From NCBI RefSeq assembly GCF_014696625.1, contig NZ_JACJQL010000007.1, positions 62,001-126,000 of the forward strand: a stretch of DNA of 64,000 nt. Direction: 5' to 3'. Source of the stretch: Nostoc parmelioides FACHB-3921 (lineage in GTDB: Bacteria > Cyanobacteriota > Cyanobacteriia > Cyanobacteriales > Nostocaceae). Made by a program: the position numbers and the translations under genes. Below, in pieces: positions 53,584 through 62,977 of the stretch; position 1 is the first letter of the stretch; each line of letters starts with the position of its first letter. Under the pieces are notes generated by a model, which worked only from the letters and a program-made list of their open reading frames with translations, had not been told where the DNA came from and ran no database searches.

Positions 53584-55197
53584 TTAATTTTTTGAGTCGG
53601 AGTATTTTTCTATTTGCCAAAGTCTTCCAGGCTCAAACACTGGAAGAACCTGATTTTTATTTTGTTTTAAAGCCCCCAAAATTTGTTGTGATGGACGAAA
53701 TGTCAATAATTGATTATTTTGGGAAAGGAAAAGATTTAAATTAGCATTTTCTAAATTAGTAGGCTGAGTTAAGAGCAGTAATCGTACATGATCTTGAAGT
53801 GAATAACTTTGGGCAATTAGATCACCAGTGTTGGTGTATTCATCTCCAATATCACTGACTATCACTGGTGAGGAACTACCATTAATACGATTAATTATTT
53901 CAAAATTATAATAGCTTAAATCCTTGCTCCACCAAGTATGTGCAGAAGCACTAACAGTCGCTGATGCGATACTACCTGTGAAAATAAGTAGAGTTACACT
54001 TTGCCATAGCCAACGATGGGAAGTAATTTTAGTTCCTAATAAATAAGCAACTGCAAGTTGCACACCAGGATAGGAAGATATCAAGTAACGGCTGACAGTA
54101 GAGCGCCTGCCCCCTAATAGTAAATCTGGTAAAGCTAAACTGAGGAAAGGAACGAGAATTGTAGTAATAATAAATAACCAGGTTGCTCTTTTGGTTTGGC
54201 GACATACTAAATAAATTGCCCCAGCTATTAATGCAATAACGGCTAGTTTCAGTAGAGAAGAACGGGTACAGTTCCAGATAGTGTCAAAACCAAAGTCTAA
54301 GTCAAAAAATAAAGAACTAAAACTAACCAGCCATAGTTTTAATAAATACCATATATCAACTTTATCTCCAGTCCAATTTGTGGTTTCTAATGCCCGTTGG
54401 CGGTTAGTGACTAGTACTACTAACCAAGGAAGATATAAAATAAGCGAGCTAGCGATCGCCAATACAAAATATATGACATTATTTCTAGACGATTGCCTAT
54501 TTTCTGGCTGAAATGTCCGCCCTAAAAATACATAACTTCCTTGAGCAACTACCGTTAGAACAAAAAAAGGATGGGTGTACCAGCCTATAATGTTGCTGAG
54601 AGTATACAAACTCCAGTTTTGCCAAGTAGGTAAGCGCCAAGCCCGTAATAATAAAAAATTGCTCCCAATGACTGCTACTGTTAGTAAGCTGTACTGTCTG
54701 GCTGTCTGAGCAAACAGAATATCGAAGGGAGACAAAGCTAACAGCACTGTTGCGAACAAAGCCACTGTAGTAGAAGCAAATAACTCCAGCCCCAAAGCAT
54801 ACATTAATGGCAACGCCAACAAACTCAGTAAAGCGGGCAATGTCCGGGACGCAGTGAGAGAACTGCCAAACATCTGCATCCAAAAGCGAGCCATTAAGAA
54901 ATAAAGTGGTGGATGATGTGGGTCTTCAATTTTTAGTGAGTTAATTGTATCTACTACAGTGCTTCCTGGTTTCAATCGCTGAAACTTCAGTAAATATGGT
55001 GCTGGTATGATGTGATTTTGAAAAATTTCTTGGTCTATCTCTTGGCGTGTGAAGCCCGCCGCCCGCATAGATGTATAGGCTTCATCGTGCCAGTAAATTT
55101 TGTAGTCGAGATGAAAAAAGCGGAAAAATACACCTGTTACCAACAGTATTAGTAGAAACAACCTCAACCTGCGCGGAGTAAGTTTGAGATCCCGCAT
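53584..55197 (-). CDS. GT39/ArnT-like polytopic glycosyltransferase
   Basis: 537 residues with ten to twelve membrane helices. N-terminal FHLDYKIYWHDEAYTSMRAAG carries the family's acidic motif in the first periplasmic loop; DPHHPPLYFLMARFWMQMFG is the second conserved loop. The C-terminal 90 residues form a soluble periplasmic domain ending in GRLWQIEKY. Such enzymes move a sugar from a polyprenyl phosphate donor to a protein, lipid or polymer. Acceptor and sugar unknown; near a Wzz-type gene, but on the opposite strand. Confidence 0.85.
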   Translation of the reverse strand: MRDLKLTPRRLRLFLLILLVTGVFFRFFHLDYKIYWHDEAYTSMRAAGFTRQEIDQEIFQNHIIPAPYLLKFQRLKPGSTVVDTINSLKIEDPHHPPLYFLMARFWMQMFGSSLTASRTLPALLSLLALPLMYALGLELFASTTVALFATVLLALSPFDILFAQTARQYSLLTVAVIGSNFLLLRAWRLPTWQNWSLYTLSNIIGWYTHPFFVLTVVAQGSYVFLGRTFQPENRQSSRNNVIYFVLAIASSLILYLPWLVVLVTNRQRALETTNWTGDKVDIWYLLKLWLVSFSSLFFDLDFGFDTIWNCTRSSLLKLAVIALIAGAIYLVCRQTKRATWLFIITTILVPFLSLALPDLLLGGRRSTVSRYLISSYPGVQLAVAYLLGTKITSHRWLWQSVTLLIFTGSIASATVSASAHTWWSKDLSYYNFEIINRINGSSSPVIVSDIGDEYTNTGDLIAQSYSLQDHVRLLLLTQPTNLENANLNLFLSQNNQLLTFRPSQQILGALKQNKNQVLPVFEPGRLWQIEKYSDSKN

Positions 55198-55351
55198 AGC
55201 AAATCACCGCATGAATTTAGAAATCTAAAGCATAGTGACTGTAATTACCACAATCACCAATGCTTCAGCGAAGTACCTGTTTAATTTCGTGTAGTGATAC
55301 TAGTTGCGGTGTAAATACACGTTTATCGGCAATGTCTATAACCCTCACAAC

Positions 55352-55372
55352 AGCGTAATTACGAATTACGCT
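55352..55372. repeat. AGCGTAATT/AATTACGCT palindrome at the 3' end of dacB
   Basis: Perfect 9-bp arms with ACG between, touching the dacB stop. It contains the AATTACGAATTA unit shared with the larC flanks. Confidence 0.7.
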
Positions 55373-55373
55373 A

Positions 55374-56693
55374 CTAGCCGCCATACACAATTTCACTGCG
55401 GTTAGTATTCCCCAAATCGGGTAAAGATTTAGGTGAATGGGGGGTAAGGGCTGTGGGTGTACTGGGGGCTACTTGTAATTGCTGTACTAGACGTTGTAAA
55501 AGTTTGTCTTGTTGTTGACGGAAAGCGCCAATTTGAGGGCCACGGTTAATGATAGCGAACCAAACCAAACCGCGATCGCGTGTGGGTACAACTCCAGCTA
55601 AAGCACTTACATCGCGCAAAGTCCCAGTTTTCATCACAGTAGCCATCGGCAAATGTCGAGAGTGCATTGTGCCTCGGCGGTCAAAGCCAGCAATGGGAAA
55701 CAAATCCGCTAGATTCAGTTGAACCGCAGCCGCTTCATGTTGCAGCGCCATCAACATCGCACAAGCCGCCCTGGGAGAAATGCGATTTTCCGGGCCAAGT
55801 CCCGAACCATTGATTAATTGAATTTCTGTTTCTGGTACTCTTGCTAGTTTGGCAGCTTTGGCTTGGACTACAGCATGGCCTCCCACTGCTTCTGCCAACA
55901 TCTGCGCCATCTCATTATTACTATAAACATTCATCTCCTTGATTAATTGTTTCAAGGGTAAGGAACGGTGACGCACTAGTAAAGTTTGTTTGGGGTTAGG
56001 CTGGGCGGCAAATTTGATTGTGCCTTTAATAGCTACCTGGGGCTTTGGTGTCCCCTTGGGCATAATGGAATGTATATAATTTGCTGGACGAGTCCAGGTT
56101 TTAGAATTTAGTGATTGTTTGAGCATTTGCCCAGCTAATAGGGGATGGCGTTGGAAATTCATGGCGAAATTGCCTGTAATTACCAAATTTCCCTTTACCT
56201 GCTTAATTCCCATTTTATTGAGCGTATTACCCAGGGCGATCGCTTCTTCCCAAACAAACATCGGGTCACCACCGCCATTAATGATTAAATCACCTTGTAA
56301 TACGCCATTAACAACTGAACCATTGGTGGCGATCGTCGTTTCAAATTGATGTTCTGGGCCGAAAGTAGTAAAAGCCGCCAGTGAAGTAGCAATTTTAGTG
56401 AGAGAAGCTGCCGGCAGAGGTGTAGTTCCTTGATGATTAGCCATCAACATCGGCCCTGACTGCAACCAAATTCCTTGGCTTTCTGCTAAATTCTGAGCAA
56501 TTAATTTTGTCGTGACTAATCCCTTCAGATATTCCTTGACTGTATTAATTCCTGCTGGATTCGGATCAGGTGCAATAACCAAGCCTGGGCTACTTTGCCA
56601 AGTTAGTGCATCTAAAGCATCCGCAGGCTTGATTTGCACACCAGCCATTTCCAGCCAGATAGAAACCAAACCCGAACTCAACAATTCCAGCAT
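55374..56693 (-). CDS. dacB: D-alanyl-D-alanine carboxypeptidase/endopeptidase (PBP4, DacB)
   Basis: Class C penicillin-binding protein trimming or cleaving peptidoglycan cross-links in the periplasm. 439 residues. Catalytic SxxK is in PLPAASLTKIATSLAAF, SxN in NVYSNNEMAQMLAEAVGG, KTG in VMKTGTLRDVSALAGVV. The N-terminus has a weak hydrophobic stretch rather than a textbook signal peptide. C-terminal Pro/Ser/Thr-rich tail. Reverse strand, not close to other wall genes. Confidence 0.92.
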   Translation of the reverse strand: MLELLSSGLVSIWLEMAGVQIKPADALDALTWQSSPGLVIAPDPNPAGINTVKEYLKGLVTTKLIAQNLAESQGIWLQSGPMLMANHQGTTPLPAASLTKIATSLAAFTTFGPEHQFETTIATNGSVVNGVLQGDLIINGGGDPMFVWEEAIALGNTLNKMGIKQVKGNLVITGNFAMNFQRHPLLAGQMLKQSLNSKTWTRPANYIHSIMPKGTPKPQVAIKGTIKFAAQPNPKQTLLVRHRSLPLKQLIKEMNVYSNNEMAQMLAEAVGGHAVVQAKAAKLARVPETEIQLINGSGLGPENRISPRAACAMLMALQHEAAAVQLNLADLFPIAGFDRRGTMHSRHLPMATVMKTGTLRDVSALAGVVPTRDRGLVWFAIINRGPQIGAFRQQQDKLLQRLVQQLQVAPSTPTALTPHSPKSLPDLGNTNRSEIVYGG

Positions 56694-56856
56694 GATTCAC
56701 TCCCCACTTATGACTGTAATATATTGTTTCCTGTGCTAATATACGCGCTTTATGCTGTTCATCAGCATTGAGTTATCATAACTGGTATTTTTTTCTCCTC
56801 TCAAAGTAAGTTGGACAATATTTAAGTATTAGGTATCAATTACCCATTACCAAAAA

Positions 56857-57927
56857 CTATTTCCTCTCTGGATGTACTTGCTCTTTGGTAGCAGAAATAC
56901 CCATTTGATTAATTACCGCAATCATCTGATATAAACGTCCCAAGTCCCGTTGATTGAAGGATAAAACGAGGCGAGGTAGTCCCGCAGTTTCATCTTGGTT
57001 TTCTTGAGGTAAAGATTCACTTTTTTCAATTTTTCCTTGGACGAGAATGTCGCTAAATTCAGCATTTAGTTGCTCAATCTCAGCATCTGATAATTCTTGG
57101 GTTAAGCGAATTACCAGCTTATCACCCACATAGCGACAGGAGTGATACACCTGATAAAAGCGGGTTATAGCATCACAGGCTACTTCTAAACTATCTGTGA
57201 CGGTGTACAGGCTGGGGTCTTCAGGATTTACCAAACCTGTTTTCACTAGATGCTGATTGATGTATTCACTCCAAGATTGCCAATAATCACCGCCAGGATG
57301 ATCTATTAAAACCACTGGTACAGGGCCAAATTTACCTGTCTGGCTTAAAGTCATGCACTCAAATGCCTCATCTTGAGTACCAAACCCACCAGGAAATAAA
57401 GCTATAGCATCGCTTTCCTTGAGGAGAAAAAGCTTACGGGTAAAGAAATATTTAAAGTGAATTAGCTTGGGATCACCCTCAATAATGGGGTTTGCTTGCT
57501 GTTCAAAAGGTAGGTGAATGTTCAACCCAAAGGAATTTTCTCGTCCTGCACCCTCATGACCAGCCTGCATAATACCACCACCACCTCCGGTCATCACCAT
57601 AAATCCCATCCGAGTCACCGCACGGCCAAATTCCACTGCCATTTGGTACTCTGGGGCTTGTGGTAATAGACGAGCCGAACCGAATATGGTTACTTTACGG
57701 ACGTGTCGGTAATCATAAAATAATTGGAAGCCTCGTTCCATATCTGCTAAAGCCGCAGATAATATTTTCCAATCAAGACGTTCAATATCGCTGTCCGCTA
57801 AACGGACTATTGTTGCCAAAGCATTATAAATAAGTTGCCGATTTTTTAATGTCGGTAAGCGATCGATTAGTTCAGCAAGATCGGCTTGGAGAGACTCAAA
57901 TGTTTCAAACGACGCAGATGAGGTCAT
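56857..57927 (-). CDS. LOG family protein (cytokinin riboside phosphoribohydrolase-like)
   Basis: About 356 residues from the ATG at 57927 (a GTG five codons upstream is in frame). The lysine decarboxylase/LOG fold is marked by KVTIFGSARLLP, MTGGGGGIMQAGHEGAGRENSFGLNIHLPFEQQ and the nucleotide motif LFPGGFGTQDEAFECMTLSQTGK. The family releases free bases or ribose 5-phosphate from nucleoside 5'-monophosphates. It is longer than simple LOGs, with N-terminal and C-terminal extensions common in cyanobacterial members. Whether it makes cytokinin is unproved. Confidence 0.88.
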   Translation of the reverse strand: MTSSASFETFESLQADLAELIDRLPTLKNRQLIYNALATIVRLADSDIERLDWKILSAALADMERGFQLFYDYRHVRKVTIFGSARLLPQAPEYQMAVEFGRAVTRMGFMVMTGGGGGIMQAGHEGAGRENSFGLNIHLPFEQQANPIIEGDPKLIHFKYFFTRKLFLLKESDAIALFPGGFGTQDEAFECMTLSQTGKFGPVPVVLIDHPGGDYWQSWSEYINQHLVKTGLVNPEDPSLYTVTDSLEVACDAITRFYQVYHSCRYVGDKLVIRLTQELSDAEIEQLNAEFSDILVQGKIEKSESLPQENQDETAGLPRLVLSFNQRDLGRLYQMIAVINQMGISATKEQVHPERK

Positions 57928-58200
57928 GATAGATGCCACCACAATGGCATTACATTCTACCTAATTTTCGTGTGCAATTTTACGAATAAATCGGATTCCC
58001 ATCACATCTCAAAGTAATAGCTTAGGGTCACCTCTCAACTAGAAAAATTTGATTAGTTTATCAATGGTGACATATATTTATTTCGTCCAATAGAAAAATT
58101 ATGAGGCGCTAGAATCTGCACCTCATAAGACATTGAACAAATGTTTACCTAAACTTAATGAAAATAGATAGCTCAACAAGAGCTTACTACTGATTGAGTT

Positions 58201-58524
58201 TCACAGATGCTTTTCTAGGGTTTGAGATAATGTGGTTTTAGGCACCGCACCGACTACCATATCGACTTTTTGCCCACCTTTAAAAATCATAAGCGTGGGG
58301 ATGCTGCGGATGCCGTACTGACTTGCAACTTGTGGGTTTTCATCAGTGTTGACTTTCACCACTTTTATTTTACCTTCGTACTGTAGAGCTATTTCATCGA
58401 CAACAGGAGCGACCATTCTGCAAGGGCCACACCAAGGGGCCCAAAAATCAACCAGAACTGGTACATCGCTGTCGAGTACTTCTTGCTTAAAAGTAGAATC
58501 TGTAACTTGTGCGGCTGCTGACAT
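58201..58524 (-). CDS. trxA: Thioredoxin
   Basis: General disulfide reductant. 107 residues with [20 protein letters not shown] (CGPC active site), [28 protein letters not shown] with cis-Pro. m-type-like thioredoxin. Yfr1 lies upstream on the same strand, between this gene and guaB3. Confidence 0.96.
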   Translation of the reverse strand: MSAAAQVTDSTFKQEVLDSDVPVLVDFWAPWCGPCRMVAPVVDEIALQYEGKIKVVKVNTDENPQVASQYGIRSIPTLMIFKGGQKVDMVVGAVPKTTLSQTLEKHL

Positions 58525-58646
58525 GCCTAAAAACCTTTGCCAATTATATTTCTGACTTTCGTGAAAATTCTACCATAGCAAAAACAACTGCCCAAAACAC
58601 AAGGATGTACATTTGCAAAGAAGCTAAAGAATTTATGTAATACATA

Positions 58647-58714
58647 AGGAACCGCCCGAACAGTAGTCCGGGCGGAGTGTGGTGTGAGGAGTGAACGGAA
58701 ACATGCGTCTCCGC
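58647..58714 (-). ncRNA. yfr1: Small regulatory RNA Yfr1
   Basis: On the reverse strand: a 5' stem of seven pairs (CGGAGAC 58713-58707, loop GCAT, GTTTCCG 58702-58696), then an unpaired stretch with ACTCCTCACAC (58692-58682), the invariant motif of cyanobacterial Yfr1, then a GC terminator stem (CCGCCCG 58675-58669, CGGGCGG 58658-58652) followed by TT. The guaB-trxA position is the known Yfr1 locus. A TATATA at 58721-58716 sits correctly as a -10 for a start near 58714. Yfr1 blocks translation of porin-type mRNAs by pairing through the CU-rich motif. The rest of the 58525-58883 gap shows no gene. Confidence 0.93.
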
Positions 58715-58883
58715 TATATATATTGTAGGCGACATATGTGATTTTTCCAGTGGTTGTTTAAGAGTCTGGAAAAAATTTCTGAATAATTTAAAGTTGGTAA
58801 TCCGGAATAGGGTAGAAGGCATAGTAAAAAATTTATTTCTAATTAATCATTAGCCATTCCCTATTCCTTTTTACCTATTCCCT

Positions 58884-60065
58884 TTATTTACCCATACCTA
58901 ATTGTTGAGCTTTTTGGTAAACTTTTCCCTCTGTTAACAAAGAAGGAGCAATCACAACTTCAACTTGCTGCATTTCTTTAATATCTTTTGCTCCCAATGT
59001 ACCCATGCTAGTTTTTAAGGCTCCCAATAAGTTATGAGTACCATCATCTAGCCCGGCTGGCCCGGTTAATATTTGCTCAAGAGTACCGGTTGTACCGACG
59101 CGAATCCGGGTGCCACGGGGTAATACAGGGCTAGGTGTTGCCATGCCCCAATGGAAGCCTCTTCCTGGGGCTTCGGCGGCTCTGGCAAAGGGAGAACCGA
59201 TCATTACGCCGTCAGCGCCGCAAGCGATACATTTACAAATGTCACCACCAGTAATTAAACCGCCGTCAGCGATAATGGGGATATAATTGCCTGTTTCCCG
59301 ATAGTAATCATCTCGTGCGGCGGCGCAATCAGCGATCGCCGTTGCTTGGGGTACTCCTACACCTAATACCCCACGAGAGGTACAAGCTGCACCAGGGCCA
59401 ATCCCTACTAAGACAGCCGCCGCTCCAGCTTTTAACAAGTTCAAGGTGACTTCGTATGTCACACAGTTACCCAAAATTACGGGAATTGGCATAGAACGGC
59501 AAAATTCAGCCAAATCTAGAGGTACTACGGATTCTGGTGACAAGTGGGCGGTAGAAACTACCGTAGCTTGAATAAAAAATAAATCTGCCCCAGCTTGGGC
59601 TACTACCTCACCATATTTGCTGGCTCCTACTGGAGTAGCACTAACAGCTGCAATCCCACCTTGTTCTTTAATTTCTTGAATACGTTTGGTAATTAATTCT
59701 GGTTTGATGGGTTCGGCATAAAGCTCTTGCATTAAAGAGACAAACTCATCTTTGCCGACCGAAGCAATCCGATCTAAAATCGGCTCTGGGTCAGCATAAC
59801 GAGTTTGAATGCCTTCCAAGTTAATAACTCCTAAGGCCCCTAGCTGCGATAAACGTACCGCCATCTTGACATCAACAACCCCATCCATTGCACTGGCAAT
59901 AATCGGGATTTCTCGCTCGATATTGCCAATTTTCCACCGAGTATCGGCTAAACTCGGATCGAGTGTTCTGTTACCAGGGACTAGAGCAATTTCATCAATG
60001 CCATATGCTCTACGAGCCGTCTTTCCCCGCCCAAGTTGAATTTCCACGCTGTTAACTTTTCTCAA
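58884..60065 (-). CDS. guaB3: GuaB3 family IMP dehydrogenase-related protein
   Basis: 393 residues, lacking CBS domains. The TIM barrel shows GIDEIALVPGNRTLDPSLADTRWKIG, PIIASAMDGVVDVKMAVRLSQLGALGVINLEGIQTR, GNCVTYEVTLNLLKAGAAAVLVGIGPGAACTSRGVLGVGVPQATAI (catalytic Cys in ACTSRG) and IIADGGLITGGDICKCIACGADGVMIGSPFA. This is the GuaB3-type group in cyanobacteria and actinobacteria. NAD-dependent IMP oxidation or a regulatory role is open. Yfr1 and trxA are downstream in the canonical order. Confidence 0.92.
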   Translation of the reverse strand: MRKVNSVEIQLGRGKTARRAYGIDEIALVPGNRTLDPSLADTRWKIGNIEREIPIIASAMDGVVDVKMAVRLSQLGALGVINLEGIQTRYADPEPILDRIASVGKDEFVSLMQELYAEPIKPELITKRIQEIKEQGGIAAVSATPVGASKYGEVVAQAGADLFFIQATVVSTAHLSPESVVPLDLAEFCRSMPIPVILGNCVTYEVTLNLLKAGAAAVLVGIGPGAACTSRGVLGVGVPQATAIADCAAARDDYYRETGNYIPIIADGGLITGGDICKCIACGADGVMIGSPFARAAEAPGRGFHWGMATPSPVLPRGTRIRVGTTGTLEQILTGPAGLDDGTHNLLGALKTSMGTLGAKDIKEMQQVEVVIAPSLLTEGKVYQKAQQLGMGK

Positions 60066-60144
60066 TTCTGTTCTAGCTAGGGTATCAAATTGTGAGGGAG
60101 TTTGCAGCGATTTTTTTTATTGATGGCTAATTTTTTAGATATAC

Positions 60145-60284
60145 AGGACTTACGCAGTGTTAATAATTTTCTGTTTTTTTTGTCAATAGTCCATAGTCAA
60201 TAGTCAATAGTCAAAATCAGGGTTTTTGGATTGTGGACTATTGACCACCCTCAGAAGAGTTTTTTAGTTTAGTGCGTAAGTCCT
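60145..60284. repeat. MITE-like element family A, full copy 3 with heptamer interior
   Basis: 140 bp with perfect 12-bp terminal inverted repeats: AGGACTTACGCA (60145-60156) and TGCGTAAGTCCT (60273-60284). The interior holds GTCAATA heptamers instead of the CACCCTTA units found in other copies. It lies in the mutS2 upstream gap 60066-60420. Confidence 0.9.
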
Positions 60285-60420
60285 TATCTATTTGAATCAA
60301 GGGAAAATTACAACTGTTAACTGTTAACGGTCAAATGACACTTAATTCATTTTTACCTTTAATAATTGGCTATGGAAAGGCTAGAATTGTTACGATCACT
60401 TCAGATTTGATGTTGCAGCC

Positions 60421-62838
60421 TTGATTCAATCTGAAACTTTAGAACTACTGGAATGGTATCGCCTTTGTCAGCATCTTTCTACATTTGCGGCAACTAAACT
60501 GGGGGCGATCGCATCTCTTCATCTGCAAATTCCTGCATCTCAAGCAGCAAGTGAGCAGTTGTTAGAACAGACAAAAGAAGTTTATCAACTGGAAAGTCGT
60601 CTGGCAAGCGGTTTATCTTTTGAGGGTATCCAAGATATTGGTGATTCCTTGGAAAGATCAGAACTGCAAGGGATTTTGGCTGGAGATGAACTTTTGGCGA
60701 TCGCTACTACTCTTGCAGGTGCTAGAAATTTACGACGTATAATTGATAACCAAGAAGATATACCAATTTTAACTGAGTTGGTGGCTGAGTTACGCACTTA
60801 CCCTGAACTAGAACAGGAAATACATCGCTGTATTGATGAACGGGGGCAAGTAACAGACCGTGCCAGCACGAAATTAGGTGACATCCGTACAGAATTGCGG
60901 AAATTGCGGAGTCAGATTACCCAAAAGCTGCAAAATATTTTACAAGTAAAATCTAACGCGGTTCAGGAACAACTGATTACCCAAAGAGGCGATCGCTTTG
61001 TTATTCCCGTCAAAGCACCACAGAAGGATGCTATTCCCGGTATTGTTCATGACACCTCAACCAGTGGGGCGACGTTATACATAGAACCTAATTCTGTTGT
61101 GCCGATGGGTAACCAACTGCGGCAGACAATTAGAAAAGAGCAAGCCGAAGAAGAAGCGATTCGTCGCGCATTGACGGAAAAAGTAGCAGCAGTTAAACCT
61201 GATTTAGAACGGTTATTAGCAATTGTCACGACTTTGGATATGGCAACTGCTAGAGCCAGATATAGTTTATGGCTCAAAGCCAATCCCCCTAGATTTATTG
61301 ACCGCCAGGAACAAGAAATCATTACCTTGCGGCAGTTACACCATCCCCTGTTGGTTTGGCAACAACAGCACGAACAAGGTCATGCTGTGATTCCGGTGGA
61401 TTTGTTAATCAGCCCCCATATCCGGGTAGTGACGATTACAGGGCCTAACACTGGTGGCAAAACAGTAACATTAAAAACCCTGGGACTGGCAGCCTTAATG
61501 GCCAAGGTGGGTTTATTCGTTCCTGCCCGTGAACCAGTGGAAATTCCTTGGTTTGACCAAGTATTAGCAGATATTGGCGATGAACAATCCCTACAACAAA
61601 GTTTATCGACTTTTTCTGGGCATATCCGCCGGATTAGCCGGATTTTAAATGCTTTAGGGACTGGGGAACAGGGACTGGGTACTGGGGACAGGGAAGAATC
61701 TCATCCCCAATCCCTAGTTTTACTCGATGAAGTTGGCGCAGGTACAGATCCGGCGGAAGGGAGTGCTTTAGCGATCGCCCTTTTACAATATCTAGCCGAT
61801 CATGCCCAGCTAACTGTGGCTACAACTCACTTTGGCGAATTAAAAGCCCTGAAATATGAAGATCAGCGTTTTGAAAATGCTTCCGTAGAATTTGATGATG
61901 CTACTTTGTCGCCTACCTATCGTTTGTTGTGGGGTATTCCTGGACGTTCCAATGCTTTAGCGATCGCCCTACGTTTGGGATTAAAGGCGGAAGTGGTAGA
62001 ACAGGCAAAAACCCAAGTGGGAGAAGCCAGTGACGAGGTGAACTTGGTAATTGCTGGCTTAGAAGCCCAACGTCGTCGCCAGGAAACCAAAGCCGCAGAA
62101 GCACAGAAAATATTACAACAAGCAGAACGCTTGTATAAAGAAGTATCTAACAAAGCGGCGGCATTACAAGAGCGAGAACAGTCTCTGCGGGCTTCCCAGG
62201 AAGTAGCGGTACAACAAGCCATTACCCAAGCCAAAGGTGAAATCGCCAAAGTAATTCGCCGCTTGCAGCAAGGTACAGCCACAGCCCAAGATGCCCAGCA
62301 AGCAACCAACAACCTCAATCAAATCGCCCAAAAATATCAACCAGCACCACCACCAAAGGCAAAACCGGGGTTTGTACCCAAAATAGGCGATCGCATTCGC
62401 ATCTCCCAATTTGGTCAAACAGCCGATGTGTTAACCGCCCCAGATGAAGATGGTGAGTTAACAGTCCGCTTTGGCATTATGAAAATGACGGTGAAGCTAG
62501 AAGATATCGAATCTCTCGATGGTCAAAAACCTGAACCAATCACCAAAGCGAAGCCAGCCCCAGTTACTCCACCCCCACCAGCCCAACCGGTTTTAGCAAT
62601 TCGTACCTCCAAAAATACTGTGGATTTACGAGGTAAACGGGTAGCAGATGCCGAATACATTTTAGACAAAGCCATTTCTGAAGCAACTGGCCCAATCTGG
62701 ATTATTCATGGACATGGTACTGGCAAACTCCGTCAAGGTGTCCACGCCTTTTTAGAACAACACCCTAGAGTTAGCCGTCACGAGCCAGCAGAACAATCCG
62801 ACGGTGGTAGTGGGGTGACAGTCGCGCATATTTCGTAA
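60421..62838 (+). CDS. mutS2: Endonuclease MutS2
   Basis: Recombination/ribosome-rescue MutS-family ATPase. 805 residues from a TTG. Walker A VTITGPNTGGKTVTLKTLGLAALMAKVG, Walker B LVLLDEVGAGTDPAEGSALA, H-motif TVATTHFGELKAL, the long coiled-coil region (about 520-640), a basic KOW-like domain and the C-terminal Smr nuclease domain with VDLRGKRVADAEYILD and WIIHGHGTGKLRQGV. An 18-residue Gly/Thr/Glu-rich segment interrupts the ATPase just before Walker B; its DNA is a repeat (61657-61710). Confidence 0.93.
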   Translation: MIQSETLELLEWYRLCQHLSTFAATKLGAIASLHLQIPASQAASEQLLEQTKEVYQLESRLASGLSFEGIQDIGDSLERSELQGILAGDELLAIATTLAGARNLRRIIDNQEDIPILTELVAELRTYPELEQEIHRCIDERGQVTDRASTKLGDIRTELRKLRSQITQKLQNILQVKSNAVQEQLITQRGDRFVIPVKAPQKDAIPGIVHDTSTSGATLYIEPNSVVPMGNQLRQTIRKEQAEEEAIRRALTEKVAAVKPDLERLLAIVTTLDMATARARYSLWLKANPPRFIDRQEQEIITLRQLHHPLLVWQQQHEQGHAVIPVDLLISPHIRVVTITGPNTGGKTVTLKTLGLAALMAKVGLFVPAREPVEIPWFDQVLADIGDEQSLQQSLSTFSGHIRRISRILNALGTGEQGLGTGDREESHPQSLVLLDEVGAGTDPAEGSALAIALLQYLADHAQLTVATTHFGELKALKYEDQRFENASVEFDDATLSPTYRLLWGIPGRSNALAIALRLGLKAEVVEQAKTQVGEASDEVNLVIAGLEAQRRRQETKAAEAQKILQQAERLYKEVSNKAAALQEREQSLRASQEVAVQQAITQAKGEIAKVIRRLQQGTATAQDAQQATNNLNQIAQKYQPAPPPKAKPGFVPKIGDRIRISQFGQTADVLTAPDEDGELTVRFGIMKMTVKLEDIESLDGQKPEPITKAKPAPVTPPPPAQPVLAIRTSKNTVDLRGKRVADAEYILDKAISEATGPIWIIHGHGTGKLRQGVHAFLEQHPRVSRHEPAEQSDGGSGVTVAHIS
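61657..61710 (+). repeat. 54-bp repeat-derived insert in the mutS2 reading frame
   Basis: GGGACTGGGGAACAGGGACT, GGGTACTGGGGACAGGGA and CATCCCCAA are the GGGACTG/CCCCAAT heptamer type seen at 62842-62864 and 3592-3630. Its length is a multiple of three and it lacks stop codons, giving 18 extra residues after NAL and before SLVLLDE. Confidence 0.8.
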
Positions 62839-62841
62839 AAG

Positions 62842-62957
62842 GGACTGGGGATTAGGGACTGGGTTTTCAAATGAAAAATTATGAAATTCTGCTTTAACCC
62901 CTCCATCCTATACCCTTACACCTAGTCTCAACAGACAAGCTGGGTGCGTAAGTCCTA
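62842..62957. repeat. GGGACTG heptamers and solo family A end
   Basis: GGGACTGGGGATTAGGGACTGGG starts 3 bp after the mutS2 stop. At 62907-62957 ATCCTATACCCTTACACC, TAGTCTCAACAGACAA, GTGCGTAAGTCCTA is the right end of family A with no left partner. Confidence 0.8.
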
Positions 62958-62977
62958 ATTACATCGTCACTTGTATA

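Noticed and set aside
54497..54883. 128-codon reverse-strand frame
   Set aside because: Out of frame inside the GT39-type gene, whose membrane topology and acidic motif are clear; Cys/Ser-rich noise.
58544..58822. 92-codon reverse-strand frame between guaB3 and trxA
   Set aside because: It overlaps the complete Yfr1 RNA, so the conserved signal here is RNA structure; the translated sequence has no family resemblance.
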